DNA from: Bacteroidetes bacterium GWE2_42_24
Lineage (GTDB): Bacteria > Bacteroidota > Bacteroidia > Bacteroidales > TTA-H9
Direction: 5' to 3'
Assembly: GCA_001768515.1 (NCBI GenBank)
Contig: MEOA01000001.1
Span: forward strand, 434,001 to 498,000
DNA: 64,000 nt
Shown: in pieces, positions 26,986-35,701 of the stretch
How positions within the stretch are numbered: the stretch's first letter is position 1
How the letters are laid out: every line of letters begins with the position of its first letter
Program-made: the position numbers and the translations under genes
Notes under the pieces: model-generated
What the model was told of the DNA's origin: nothing
What the model saw: only the letters and a program-made list of their open reading frames with translations
Database searches by the model: none

Positions 26986-28110
26986 ATGAGGATCATCGTA
27001 ACGTTTTTCCTTTGTATGTCATTGGCATTATTTGGAATTGCCCAAAACCAAAATGTTGCTCCCCGGCAGATTACCCGACTGCCACTTGAAATACTCGAGA
27101 GCAGCGGTATCGCCATCTCTGGCAGTAACCTCATCTGGTCGCATGAAGATTCAGGAAACGACAACGTGCTTTACGGCTTCGATACACTGGGACAGCTTAA
27201 GAGAACCCTTACGGTTGCCAATGTCCCCAACACCGACTGGGAAGACCTGGCTGTTGATGAAGATGGCAACATCTTCATTGCAGACCTGGGTAACAACAAT
27301 AACCAGCGTAACGACCTGGCTATTTATAAGATTCCCGATCCCGGAAATATTACAGGGAATACGGTTACAGCTGAAATACTTACCGTTAGCTTTGCCGATC
27401 AGACAGCCTTTCCTCCTGCTGCTTCCGAACGGAATTTTGATGTAGAAGCTATCGCCTGGCGCGATGGATCGCTCTATCTGTTCACCAAAAACAGAGGCTT
27501 TCCCTTTACCGGCGTTACCAAGATGTACAAAATGGATGATCAACCCGGTAGTTATTCACTGTTGCCTGAAGATACTTTTGTCGTTGGTACCAATTCCGAA
27601 ATTGACCGAATTACTTCGGCTGACTATAATCGAATTAAAGATGAATTGGTATTGCTGACACATAACCGGTTGATCTCTTTTAAAGATTTTCCGGATGACA
27701 GATTCTTTGAGGGAACCATTACAGAATATACCTTCTCAACGCTTCCCGGGCAGAATGAAGCCATCGGATATATCACTCCGGACAAACTATACATGACGGA
27801 AGAGGGTTCAGGAGGGCAAGGGGGATGGCTCTACGAGGTGAAATTGCCCGCATCGATGGGCGTTATCACAACAGGTAGTAATCATTCCCTGTCCATTTGC
27901 CCTGTCCCAGCAACCGGGGTTATTTCTGTGACAGCCGACATGCCTGACAATACACCTGTTCTTATTTCCGACAGCGATGGCCGGGCAGTTCTGAAATCGT
28001 CTCTTGGCAGTTGCCGTAACCTTGATGTGTCGGAGTATAGGCAGGGAATCTACTTTGTTACCCTGAGCGGTAAATCGTACCGCGTTACCCGTCGTTTTGT
28101 GAAACAATAA
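26986..28110 (+). CDS. secreted beta-propeller-like protein with T9SS tail
   Basis: 374 residues. Signal peptide about 1-20 (ending GIAQ). The body (about 25-290) has propeller-like repeats with LESSGIAISGSNLIWSHEDS, DWEDLAVDEDGNIFIADLGN and YKIPDP, a pattern like SdiA-regulated/phytase-like propellers. A T9SS type A sorting domain forms the last ~75 residues (SICPVPATGVISV ... YRQGIYFVTLSG ... TRRFVKQ). It is 11 bp upstream of the adenylate kinase fusion. The reaction is unknown. A phytase-like phosphoesterase would fit the neighbours but no active-site residues can be named. Confidence 0.75.
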   Translation: MRIIVTFFLCMSLALFGIAQNQNVAPRQITRLPLEILESSGIAISGSNLIWSHEDSGNDNVLYGFDTLGQLKRTLTVANVPNTDWEDLAVDEDGNIFIADLGNNNNQRNDLAIYKIPDPGNITGNTVTAEILTVSFADQTAFPPAASERNFDVEAIAWRDGSLYLFTKNRGFPFTGVTKMYKMDDQPGSYSLLPEDTFVVGTNSEIDRITSADYNRIKDELVLLTHNRLISFKDFPDDRFFEGTITEYTFSTLPGQNEAIGYITPDKLYMTEEGSGGQGGWLYEVKLPASMGVITTGSNHSLSICPVPATGVISVTADMPDNTPVLISDSDGRAVLKSSLGSCRNLDVSEYRQGIYFVTLSGKSYRVTRRFVKQ

Positions 28111-28121
28111 ATTGTTCAGCC

Positions 28122-29294
28122 ATGCTCAACCTTATTCTTTTCGGTCCTCCGGGAGCCGGTAAGGGAACCCAGTCGGAGCTGCTCATGCAGCACTATAACC
28201 TCAATTACATCTCAACAGGGGAGGTGTTGCGCAACGAAATCAAGCAGGGAACAGTATTGGGCATGAAGGCTCGTTCCATAATCGAATCAGGGGGCCTGGT
28301 AGATGATGAGATCATCGTTCAGATCATTGGTAACTTCATTCGCGCGGAAGCCCGTGGCGATGGATTCCTCTTCGACGGGTTTCCCCGGACATATGTGCAG
28401 GCCTACATTCTCGATGGCCTGCTTACCCGTTTGCAGAGCAGCCTCACCCGTATTTTTATCCTTGATGTCGCCGACGAGGAGTGTACCCGCAGGCTTTTAC
28501 AGCGGGCCAGGGAACAGAACCGTGCCGACGATAACGAACAGGTAATCCAACGCCGCCTCGAAGAATATCACAAGAAAACGTTACCCCTGCTTGAGTTTTA
28601 TGAAAGTTCGGGTATCGTCACCCACATCAGCGGTATGGGTACCACCAGCGATGTCTTCGAACGAATTAATACTCAGATGGAGGCTGAACTAAGCCGACGA
28701 CGCATCAACCTCATCCTTTTCGGATTCCCTGGCTCAGGGCGGGCAACGCAGGCCCGGCTCCTGGCCGAGGAACTGCGCCTGAGTATTATCTCTACCGGCG
28801 AATTGCTGCAGGAAGAGCGCAGATCAGGCTCCCAAACCGGTAAAGAACTTGATCGCTACCTGCAAAATGGCTTGCTCGTTCCCGACGAAATCGTCATACG
28901 GCTCATCGAGAAGAAGCTGCGAGAGGAAGAGGGGAACAATAATGGATACATCTTTAAGGGATATCCCCGCACCCTTGTTCAGGCCTATATCCTCGACGGA
29001 CTGCTCCGTAAACAGGGAAGTGCCATCTCGGCAGTGGTGAACCTTCAGGTACCACATCTGGAGCTGGTAAGACGTCTTGATGCACGTAGCCGTACAACTG
29101 CCCGGATGCCATACGATGGCAGTGCAGCTACTATTGTAGCGCGGCTCGAAGAGCATGAAACCCGCACTTTGCCTGTCCTTGATTATTACAGCGAGCAGAA
29201 TCAGGTTATCCATGCCGATGCTACAGGAACACCCGAGGAGGTGTTTAGCCGGTTACGCGAGCCTGTCCTGAAAGCAGTAAAACGATTAAAATAG
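28122..29294 (+). CDS. tandem adenylate kinase fusion, second half degenerate
   Basis: 390 residues = two adenylate kinase domains. Domain 1 (1-190) is complete: P-loop GPPGAGKGTQ, AMP-site STGEVLRNE, FDGFPRTYVQA, and a short lid region with RADDNEQVIQRRL; it has no zinc-type lid. Domain 2 (191-390) keeps the fold and GYPRTLVQAYILDGLL. Its P-loop is GFPGSGRATQ (the catalytic Lys is Arg), the AMP-site Arg is Gln (STGELLQEE), FDGFPRT is FKGYPRT, and the lid Asp residues are replaced. I infer an active first half and a regulatory or pseudo-enzyme second half. It reversibly converts ATP + AMP to 2 ADP. It ends the co-directional phosphate-linked run. Confidence 0.9.
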   Translation: MLNLILFGPPGAGKGTQSELLMQHYNLNYISTGEVLRNEIKQGTVLGMKARSIIESGGLVDDEIIVQIIGNFIRAEARGDGFLFDGFPRTYVQAYILDGLLTRLQSSLTRIFILDVADEECTRRLLQRAREQNRADDNEQVIQRRLEEYHKKTLPLLEFYESSGIVTHISGMGTTSDVFERINTQMEAELSRRRINLILFGFPGSGRATQARLLAEELRLSIISTGELLQEERRSGSQTGKELDRYLQNGLLVPDEIVIRLIEKKLREEEGNNNGYIFKGYPRTLVQAYILDGLLRKQGSAISAVVNLQVPHLELVRRLDARSRTTARMPYDGSAATIVARLEEHETRTLPVLDYYSEQNQVIHADATGTPEEVFSRLREPVLKAVKRLK

Positions 29295-30027
29295 ATGGTT
29301 TTATCGGCTATTATTACGTGAAGATAGCTGTAATATACGCCCTGTTTTTACCTTATTCAACTGCTAAAGCCGGAAGATTTAACGTCCAGTCTAAAAATAA
29401 TTATAGATCTTCCGTTCTTAATGGATCGCCATCCCCGCCAACATAATATAACCCTTTTAAATCGAAAGAATAAAAGATATCAGGATGCTGGCCTTCCTCC
29501 GATATCTCAATACCAACGCCTGGGCCGACAAGTAGACAACCTACCAGACCATAGTGCTTCATTTGATCACCCCAGGGACAAATTTCTAACTTGTAGTATC
29601 TGCCTTTTATTATTCGCTCACTATCAGTAATATGTTGTTTTCTGGCAACAACCCTGTAATTAAAAGGCGTGCTATCGTTATAAATATAAATAATATAAAT
29701 GTTCTTTACTCTTTTTATCTTGATAACTTTATAGATTGCCTTTGGGTAACAAGGAGGAGGGAGTTATCCCTATCCACTAATTGACCAGCTCATTTACCGG
29801 GAATTGATGTTGGTATTTTTTCAGTGGTTTCAATATCCAATGTAGGTGTAATGTGTTGTAAATGAAAGAAATATCACTGTTGCTGATAATTAATAGGCGC
29901 TGACACTAAACTGATAATAAGTACTGGCACCTATGGTTGTTTATCAGAAAATAGCATTCAGCACCAATTGCATGGTGTTTTAATTTGGGTTTACTTTGTC
30001 GCCATTATATCATTTAATCTCTACTTC
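29295..30027. other. non-coding spacer
   Basis: No convincing gene. Open frames here (for example 29421-29630) lack recognisable sequence. A weak inverted pair GGAAGAT/ATCTTCC lies at about 29372-29413. The 29968 ATG could extend the next gene but would bury its signal peptide. Confidence 0.5.
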
Positions 30028-31719
30028 ATGAAAAAGTTGATTATACCCTTATTCACTTCGTTACTAATCACGGTTTTTGCGCTCATAAACATTACTGTTT
30101 CAGGGCAAAACACTATTTATAGCGAGGGTTTCAATTATCCGACAGGCCAGATTCCTCCTGGCTGGGTTCTTGATGCTATTCAGGCACCACCATGGTCGGT
30201 GAACAGTTCCCAAATGGCAGGGGGTGAAGCACCCGAGTTAGCCCTTGGCTATAGCATGGCCTCAGGCACCAGCCGACTTATATCCGCACCGGTTAACGTG
30301 GATGGTCAGACCGCTCTTATGCTTAAGTACAAACAATATCTCATCAATTACCAGATGGATTGGGGCGAAATAATCGGATTGGATATCACTTTTGATGGTG
30401 GCACAAATTGGGAGGTACTCTGGGAACAACCCCTTGGTACAATGAACATCCCACAGAATGAATTTAAATACTACTTCAACGTTCCGGCAGGCGCAACTGA
30501 AATGAAGTTTGCCTTCCGTTACGAAGGAAACTCCAATGCCATTAACTGGTGGCTTATCGATGATATCAGCATCGAAACAGTGGTAAATAATGACCTAATC
30601 TGCACTAATTTTACAGGAATGGCTGTTCCTGTTGTCGGTACAGAATCTGCCTATTCTGTTGAAGTAACCAATGGCGGCAAATTATCGCAAGCCAATTATA
30701 CCGTTAAACTGATGAAAGAGGGAGGAACCGAACTGGCAACATTAGCAGGTGAATCCATCGCTTTTGCCGAGAAAAAGGTATATCAGCTGCCGTGGACACC
30801 TGCTACAGGAGAAACCGGAAATAGCTTCATCTATGCATACATTGAATTTGCCGGGGACGAAAAACCTGAAAACAACCAGTCAGAAAACCTGAATGTTACG
30901 GTTCAACCCGACAATATTGTACCTGTTTCAATTGGTTCTGGTGTATTACCGGTAGAATCCATCCCATACAATTTCTTCAGTATGTTCAGCATTACACAAA
31001 CCATGTATTATCCTGAAGAAGTTGGTACGATTGGTGATTCAATCACAGCTATTCTGTATAATAATCAATTTGATAATGATTTGCAGGATGTGCAGATTCA
31101 GGTTTTAATGGGTGAAACATCTCAGGCGCAACTTAACGGGGACTGGATTGATCCGTCGATATTTTCCACAGTATTCTATGGTATGGTTAGTTTCAACAAA
31201 GGCCACAACCAGACTCTCATTACGCTGGATAATCCATACAAATATCACGGTGGAAACCTTGTAATTTACTCGAACAAAAGCTATGATGTCGGGTATATTT
31301 TTGGACCGGTCTTTATGAATTCAAACGATCCGGACAGAAACCGTTCACGTGCTGCTGAAACAGACGGAGGGCCTTTTGACCCTATGAGCCCCCCCACCTA
31401 TGGCTATGATGTAGGATATTACCCGAATATCACCTTATTCAAAAAATCCGGGGGAACTTCTGTTGCCAATAATGATGAATCCATCTCAGTAAATCTGTTT
31501 CCAAATCCTGCAAACGACATGATGTTTGTGCAAACTGACGAAACAATTCTCGGGATAAGGATGAGCAATGTCCTCGGACAGGAGGTTTACAACGCAACTG
31601 TAACTGACGGAAGCGAACAGTATAAAATAAATACCGGCAGCTTTGAACCTGGTCTGTACCTGGTGCAGGTGCGCACTGCAAAAGGTTTAACTACCCAAAG
31701 AGCTTTGATTTCAAGATAA
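30028..31719 (+). CDS. T9SS cargo protein with choice-of-anchor J-like domain
   Basis: 563 residues from ATG 30028. I prefer this start because it puts a classical signal peptide (MKKLIIPLFTSLLITVFALI ... VSGQ) at the N-terminus; an upstream ATG at 29968 would add 20 residues before it. Residues about 28-185 look like a jelly-roll 'choice-of-anchor J' unit (PPGWVLDAI, ALMLKYKQYLI, WWLIDDISIE). Ig-like beta modules follow. A T9SS type A domain closes the protein (SVNLFPNPANDMM ... FEPGLYLVQVRT). Likely surface protein or adhesin. Monocistronic. Confidence 0.85.
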   Translation: MKKLIIPLFTSLLITVFALINITVSGQNTIYSEGFNYPTGQIPPGWVLDAIQAPPWSVNSSQMAGGEAPELALGYSMASGTSRLISAPVNVDGQTALMLKYKQYLINYQMDWGEIIGLDITFDGGTNWEVLWEQPLGTMNIPQNEFKYYFNVPAGATEMKFAFRYEGNSNAINWWLIDDISIETVVNNDLICTNFTGMAVPVVGTESAYSVEVTNGGKLSQANYTVKLMKEGGTELATLAGESIAFAEKKVYQLPWTPATGETGNSFIYAYIEFAGDEKPENNQSENLNVTVQPDNIVPVSIGSGVLPVESIPYNFFSMFSITQTMYYPEEVGTIGDSITAILYNNQFDNDLQDVQIQVLMGETSQAQLNGDWIDPSIFSTVFYGMVSFNKGHNQTLITLDNPYKYHGGNLVIYSNKSYDVGYIFGPVFMNSNDPDRNRSRAAETDGGPFDPMSPPTYGYDVGYYPNITLFKKSGGTSVANNDESISVNLFPNPANDMMFVQTDETILGIRMSNVLGQEVYNATVTDGSEQYKINTGSFEPGLYLVQVRTAKGLTTQRALISR

Positions 31720-31740
31720 CCGTAGGTTAACTAAATAAGG

Positions 31741-31771
31741 GCTGCCTCGATATTGTTTGAGGTAGCCTTTT
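31741..31771. terminator. bidirectional terminator hairpin
   Basis: GCTGCCTC (31741-31748) and GAGGTAGCC (31759-31767) pair, with flanking AAGG/CCTTTT. The hairpin reaches the stop codon of the convergent response-regulator gene. Confidence 0.65.
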
Positions 31772-32462
31772 ACATTTTCCCCTTTAACCGGTAACCTACA
31801 TTGTGGATACTTTCGATCCGCAGGTCAGGGTCGGCCTTGAGAATTGACCTGAGCCTTGAGATAAAGACATCGAGACTTCGACTGGAGAAGAAGTGGTCGT
31901 TACCCCACACCTTTTGCAGGATCTCTTCACGCTTTACCACCTGCTCCTGATTTTCGGCCAGGAAGGAGAGCAGTGCACATTCGCGAAAGGTAAGCGACGT
32001 TTTGTTCTCTCCGTCATACAGGATTTGGTTGTCACGATCAATGACCAGTCGGCCTATGGTGAGTGTGGTACACTTTGCCTTGTCAACCACGATGTTCCTT
32101 CGCCTGAGGAATACCTCGATTTTCAGCACCAGTTCTTCTATACCGAAAGGTTTGGTGATGTAGTCGTCGGCCCCGAGACGCAAGCCTGTCAACCGGTCTT
32201 CACGGGCGGTGCGGGCGGTGAGAAATAGGATGGGGATTTCGGTATTCCCGGCCCTGATGCTCTGAGCCAGTGCGAATCCGTCGAGATCAGGCAACATCAC
32301 GTCGAGCAGACAAAGATCAAAGGTCTCTTTCTGCATCAGCCTCAGCGCTTCGGCTCCGGTGCTGCAATGGCTGATCGAGTAACCCAACAGTTCGAGGTTA
32401 TCTTTGGTGATGAACGAGAGGGTCTCGTCATCTTCAACATATAAAATGCGTGCTTTAATCAT
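31770..32462 (-). CDS. OmpR/PhoB-family response regulator (system 2)
   Basis: 230 residues. Receiver domain with YVEDDE, phospho-acceptor D54 (CLLDVMLPD), FLTAR and TKPFG. Winged-helix effector domain with recognition region SSRSLDVFISRLRSIL and wing NVGYRLKG. It is paralogous to the system 1 regulator and shares the RS(L/M)DVF(I/V)S(R/K)LR helix. It lies 3 bp downstream of its kinase gene. The inferred target is the six-site operator at 33798-33856. Confidence 0.95.
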   Translation of the reverse strand: MIKARILYVEDDETLSFITKDNLELLGYSISHCSTGAEALRLMQKETFDLCLLDVMLPDLDGFALAQSIRAGNTEIPILFLTARTAREDRLTGLRLGADDYITKPFGIEELVLKIEVFLRRRNIVVDKAKCTTLTIGRLVIDRDNQILYDGENKTSLTFRECALLSFLAENQEQVVKREEILQKVWGNDHFFSSRSLDVFISRLRSILKADPDLRIESIHNVGYRLKGKM

Positions 32463-32465
32463 CGT

Positions 32466-33743
32466 CTAATCAGTGTGGTTTTTAACCGGCATTTTAATTA
32501 CAAAACAAGCCGGTGAAGGGGCATGGGTCTCAAGCGAGATACTCCAGCCATGGCATTTGCAGATAATGCCAACATAATAGAGTCCAAGTCCGAAACCTTT
32601 AGCCGCCTGGAGATTGCCGGCCTGAATACGGAAAAACTTCTGAAAAATCTTTTTCCCGTATTGTTTGGGAATGCCCGGCCCATTGTCGCTAAAATGCAAT
32701 AGAACTACCTTGTTTTTATATTGGATCGAGATTTCGATTGCCGGTTTTTCGGGGCCATATTTTATTGCATTATCGGTGAGGTTGTATATCACATTGGTCA
32801 GGTGAACCACGTCAGCCGAAACAGCAACTGGTGTTCCGGTTTGTTTTATAGAAAATACTGTTTCTTTCGGCAAACTGTTTCTGAAGCTTCCGGTGACCGA
32901 TTCAACGAGCTCAGTCAGGTTAATCCGTTCGGGTGAGATGTGGATGTTGGATGTTTCCAGCTTCGCGGTTTCAAGCACCTTGTCGACAAGCTGGTTCAGG
33001 CGGGTGTTCTGCTCACTGATGATGGTGCCATAGACCTGTAACCTTTCGGGCTGATGAATTACTTCCGGATCGCTGATCACATTTGCTGCCAGGCCAATGC
33101 TTGAAATAGGGGTTTTAAACTCATGTGTCATATTGTTCATGAAGTCCTTCTGCAGTTCCGACCAGCGTTTCTGTTTGAAAATGATAAACAGTGAATAGGC
33201 AAAGAAGACCACCGATAACAGCAGGATGACTGTAAAGAAGAGCCAGACAGTCATATCGGATGTGATGGCCTTGTTTAGCGAGGAAAACCGAACCCCGAAG
33301 TAATAGGTGTATTCGCTGTATTTAGGTAATTCCTTGCCCAGTTGGGCTTCATTCGACAATCCGTCGGCCGATACAAAATCGCCATAAACCATCCTATCGG
33401 AGTGGCAATCGTAGATGCCATATTCATAAGCTATGTGCAGGTTTAGTTTATCGAACTCCGATTGAAGGTAAAACTCGAGGATATTGGCATCGATCACATT
33501 GTTGATGTCAACAACGAAGTAGTCGTGCGACAGACGGTGAACCGGGTTAGCTGCCGGTATAGCGGTCTCATTCAGCTTACTGAACCTGTATGCCGTGTTT
33601 TTTAAGGCGATTTCGATCGACTGGGTGAGCTGCTTCTCTCTGATAGACCATGCCTGTAGCAGAAAATAGGTCTGCACGGTGATGATGCCCATGATGGACA
33701 GCGCACCCAGCAATACCACAATCCGGATTTGTTTTCGGTTCAA
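32466..33743 (-). CDS. membrane sensor histidine kinase (system 2)
   Basis: 425 residues. TM1 about 8-30, periplasmic sensor about 31-165, TM2 about 166-188 (WLFFTVILLLSVVFFAYSLF), then HisKA with H207 (NNMTHEFKTPISSIG), N box (NVIYNLTDNAIKYGPE), G1 (FSDNGPGIP) and G2 (GFGLGLYYV). The periplasmic part is much shorter than in the system 1 kinase, so the inputs probably differ. An inverted -7-like element (CAAAATAC, 33765-33772) precedes the start. Divergent from the DUF1573 gene. Confidence 0.93.
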   Translation of the reverse strand: MNRKQIRIVVLLGALSIMGIITVQTYFLLQAWSIREKQLTQSIEIALKNTAYRFSKLNETAIPAANPVHRLSHDYFVVDINNVIDANILEFYLQSEFDKLNLHIAYEYGIYDCHSDRMVYGDFVSADGLSNEAQLGKELPKYSEYTYYFGVRFSSLNKAITSDMTVWLFFTVILLLSVVFFAYSLFIIFKQKRWSELQKDFMNNMTHEFKTPISSIGLAANVISDPEVIHQPERLQVYGTIISEQNTRLNQLVDKVLETAKLETSNIHISPERINLTELVESVTGSFRNSLPKETVFSIKQTGTPVAVSADVVHLTNVIYNLTDNAIKYGPEKPAIEISIQYKNKVVLLHFSDNGPGIPKQYGKKIFQKFFRIQAGNLQAAKGFGLGLYYVGIICKCHGWSISLETHAPSPACFVIKMPVKNHTD

Positions 33744-33797
33744 GAGCCTTAGATTTTATTGAGCCAAAATACTTAAAATTCCCCTTACCAGGGCTGC

Positions 33798-33856
33798 TTT
33801 ACATTTTGTTTACACACTTTTACCTTTCGTTTACATCCTTTTACATCCTGTTAACC
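33798..33856 (+). promoter_or_regulatory. phased TTTACA operator (6 half-sites)
   Basis: Half-sites start at 33798, 33809, 33819, 33830, 33840 and 33851 (TTTACA four times, TTTACC, TTAACC). Spacings are 11-10-11-10-11, an average of 10.6 bp, so all lie on one face of the helix. The last starts 27 bp before the -7 element, the same distance as in the system 1 operator. Confidence 0.8.
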
Positions 33857-33877
33857 TGATCCATGTGAATTAGATCG

Positions 33878-33885
33878 CATCTTTG
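33878..33885 (+). promoter_or_regulatory. -7 promoter element of the DUF1573 gene
   Basis: CATCTTTG matches TAnnTTTG except at the first base. It is 41 bp upstream of the start codon and 27 bp after the start of the last operator half-site. Confidence 0.5.
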
Positions 33886-33925
33886 CAGATGTAAACCGTT
33901 TTGAAAAATTAAAACCTATAAAGAA

Positions 33926-34384
33926 ATGAAAAGATTTCACAAAGCACTGATTCTCGTGTCAATGGTGACGACTACCGTAATGGTGTCGGCCCAGAACCAA
34001 CCAACAACCACGGCTAAGGCAGCTCCCCAGGAGCAGGCTGTTAATCCTGATAAGCCCGTTGCAACATTCGACCAGACCCTGATCGACATGGGTGAGATAC
34101 CTCAGGGTATTCCCAAGAGTGTTGAGTACAAGCTGACCAATAGTGGCAAGGATCCCCTGTTGATTACAACTGCGAAGGCCAGTTGCGGTTGCACCAACCT
34201 GAAGTATTCGTCCGAACCTTTGCTCGCCGGCAAATCGACCAATATTTCAGCTACCTATAATGCTGCCGCTGCCGGTGGATTCAGCAAGACCATCACCGTC
34301 ATCACCAACGCCGACAACAAACCTGTTATACTGACCTTTAAAGGGAAAGTGATTCCTAAAACCCCGCCTGCCAAAGCAGAATAA
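33926..34384 (+). CDS. DUF1573 secreted protein, likely target of system 2
   Basis: 152 residues. Signal peptide about 1-23 (ending MVSAQ), a short Ala/Pro/Gln linker, then one DUF1573 (Ig-like, about 45-148) with FDQTLIDMGEIPQG, YKLTNSG and the characteristic ASCGCT near residue 92. DUF1573 proteins are exported Bacteroidota proteins of unclear role. Divergent arrangement and the six-site operator make it the prime regulatory target of system 2. Confidence 0.9.
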   Translation: MKRFHKALILVSMVTTTVMVSAQNQPTTTAKAAPQEQAVNPDKPVATFDQTLIDMGEIPQGIPKSVEYKLTNSGKDPLLITTAKASCGCTNLKYSSEPLLAGKSTNISATYNAAAAGGFSKTITVITNADNKPVILTFKGKVIPKTPPAKAE

Positions 34385-34567
34385 GTTCTCCGTCTGACAG
34401 GCTTTATATAGCTTAACCTTTGTCTATGAAACCGGAAGTCCCGCTATCGTTGATGGCGGGGCTTCTGTGTTTTAGCCGGAGCTGTTAACGTCGGGGGGCC
34501 TTCCCTCGTCTGCCGGCAGGCAGCTGTAATTGCAAAATCAAACAGGAATTGGTTCTTCTCGTATTTT

Positions 34568-34594
34568 AAACCGCCGCATACAGGCGGTTTTTTT
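34568..34594 (+). terminator. Rho-independent terminator
   Basis: AAACCGCC (34568-34575) and GGCGGTTT (34583-34590) flank a 7-base loop, and the stem runs into seven Ts. This is the best terminator on the plus strand here. A weaker hairpin, GAAGTCCCGC/GCGGGGCTTC (34435-34465), lies nearer the DUF1573 stop codon. Confidence 0.85.
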
Positions 34595-34719
34595 ATTTCA
34601 CATTTATACGGGAATATATATGACCTTATGTGATGGTTATAGCAGGCTACCCCCAGCTAAATATTCAGACCTTCAATTGAGGATATGAATCTTTTTCAGC
34701 TAAAGTCGTTTTTGGCATG

Positions 34720-34843
34720 AATTTTGGGACTATCAATCTTGAATTCAAGCCGTAGATAGATCGGATTTTGCACGGGTACCAGGCGGATTTCAACCAAAAT
34801 TCAAGCGTTGGATCTACGCTTGATCTACGGTCGATCTTCGGAT
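34720..34843 (+). repeat. dispersed element with 11-bp tandem repeats, copy 1
   Basis: Three 11-bp units, GATCTACGCTT, GATCTACGGTC and GATCTTCGGAT (34811-34843), follow a segment containing TTTCAACCAAAATTCAAGC and a reverse-oriented CCGTAGATAGATC (34750-34762). The same arrangement, with more units, occurs at about 63765-63939. Confidence 0.6.
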
Positions 34844-35062
34844 AAAACTGCCGATTGGCAGTTAGATAGGGTCTTTCGGTTCGGGCGGGAAGAGAAAAGG
34901 TTTGCAGGGCATATTCTCAGACCACAGGTGAGCTGCCGGCATTGGTGCCGGGGAAAAACCTGTTTCGTAAACTGACTGCAGGGGGCATAAATCAGGTTGT
35001 CCATTAATTTCTTCATTGAACAATAAGCCCTGGAAATCGGTTAGGCAGGAAAACAGAATCAG

Positions 35063-35701
35063 ATGGCAAACTTTCATCACCTGCGCAACGAGTTTCAACT
35101 CTACCAACTTGATGAGGCTACACTTGTCTCCAATCCGCTGGACTTGTTTGAACATTGGCTCGAAGAGGCCATTACATCAGGAGAGCCGGAACCGACGGCC
35201 ATGATTTTGGCAACTGCCGATTTGGAAGGAAGCCCTTCGGCCAGGGTTGTATTGCTGAAAGAGGTCTCGGCTGAGGGATTTGACTTCTTTACCAATTATA
35301 GCAGCAGGAAAGGGATCGAGATCGGGGCATCAGGCAAGGCGGCATTGGTTTTTTTCTGGCCGTTGACCCAACGACAGGTACGGGTTGAGGGTGAAGTAGC
35401 GAGGGTTTCGGCTGAGAAATCAGATCAATATTTCATGGAGAGGCCCGAAGGGAGCAGGATCAGTGCCGTGGCCTCACCCCAGAGTCGGGAGATAAGTTCG
35501 CGCCATGATTTGGAGATGATGTATTTCGATGCGGCCAGCCATCCCGATAACCTCAGCCGGAGACCAGATTATTGGGGTGGCTATATGGTGAAGCCTAAAC
35601 GGATAGAGTTCTGGCAGGGAAGAGAAAACCGGCTGCACGACAGGATTGTCTTCACTGCCGGAGGTGTAGAAGAATGGAGTATAAGCAGGTTAGCGCCCTG
35701 A
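35063..35701 (+). CDS. pdxH: pyridoxamine 5'-phosphate oxidase
   Basis: 212 residues, the normal length for PdxH. FMN- and PLP-binding landmarks are all present: EPTAMILATAD, PSARVVLLKEVS, GFDFFTNYSSRKG, ALVFFWPLTQRQVRVEG, SRISAVASPQSR and the C-terminal WGGYMVKPKRIEFWQGRENRLHDR with the family-typical RLHDR. The enzyme oxidises pyridoxine/pyridoxamine 5'-phosphate to PLP in the cytoplasm using FMN and O2. The oxygen requirement hints at some aerotolerance. Single gene. PLP would serve tryptophanase among others. Confidence 0.96.
   Translation: MANFHHLRNEFQLYQLDEATLVSNPLDLFEHWLEEAITSGEPEPTAMILATADLEGSPSARVVLLKEVSAEGFDFFTNYSSRKGIEIGASGKAALVFFWPLTQRQVRVEGEVARVSAEKSDQYFMERPEGSRISAVASPQSREISSRHDLEMMYFDAASHPDNLSRRPDYWGGYMVKPKRIEFWQGRENRLHDRIVFTAGGVEEWSISRLAP

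Larger units (their letters stand above)
34385..35062. other. non-coding spacer with terminators and repeat
   Basis: It holds a GC hairpin (34435-34465), a strong intrinsic terminator (34568-34594), and one copy of the 11-bp tandem-repeat element (34811-34843). No gene is seen. Confidence 0.7.

Noticed and set aside
29421..29630. 69-codon frame in the spacer after the adenylate kinase fusion
   Set aside because: No signal peptide, motif or conserved neighbour; probably chance.
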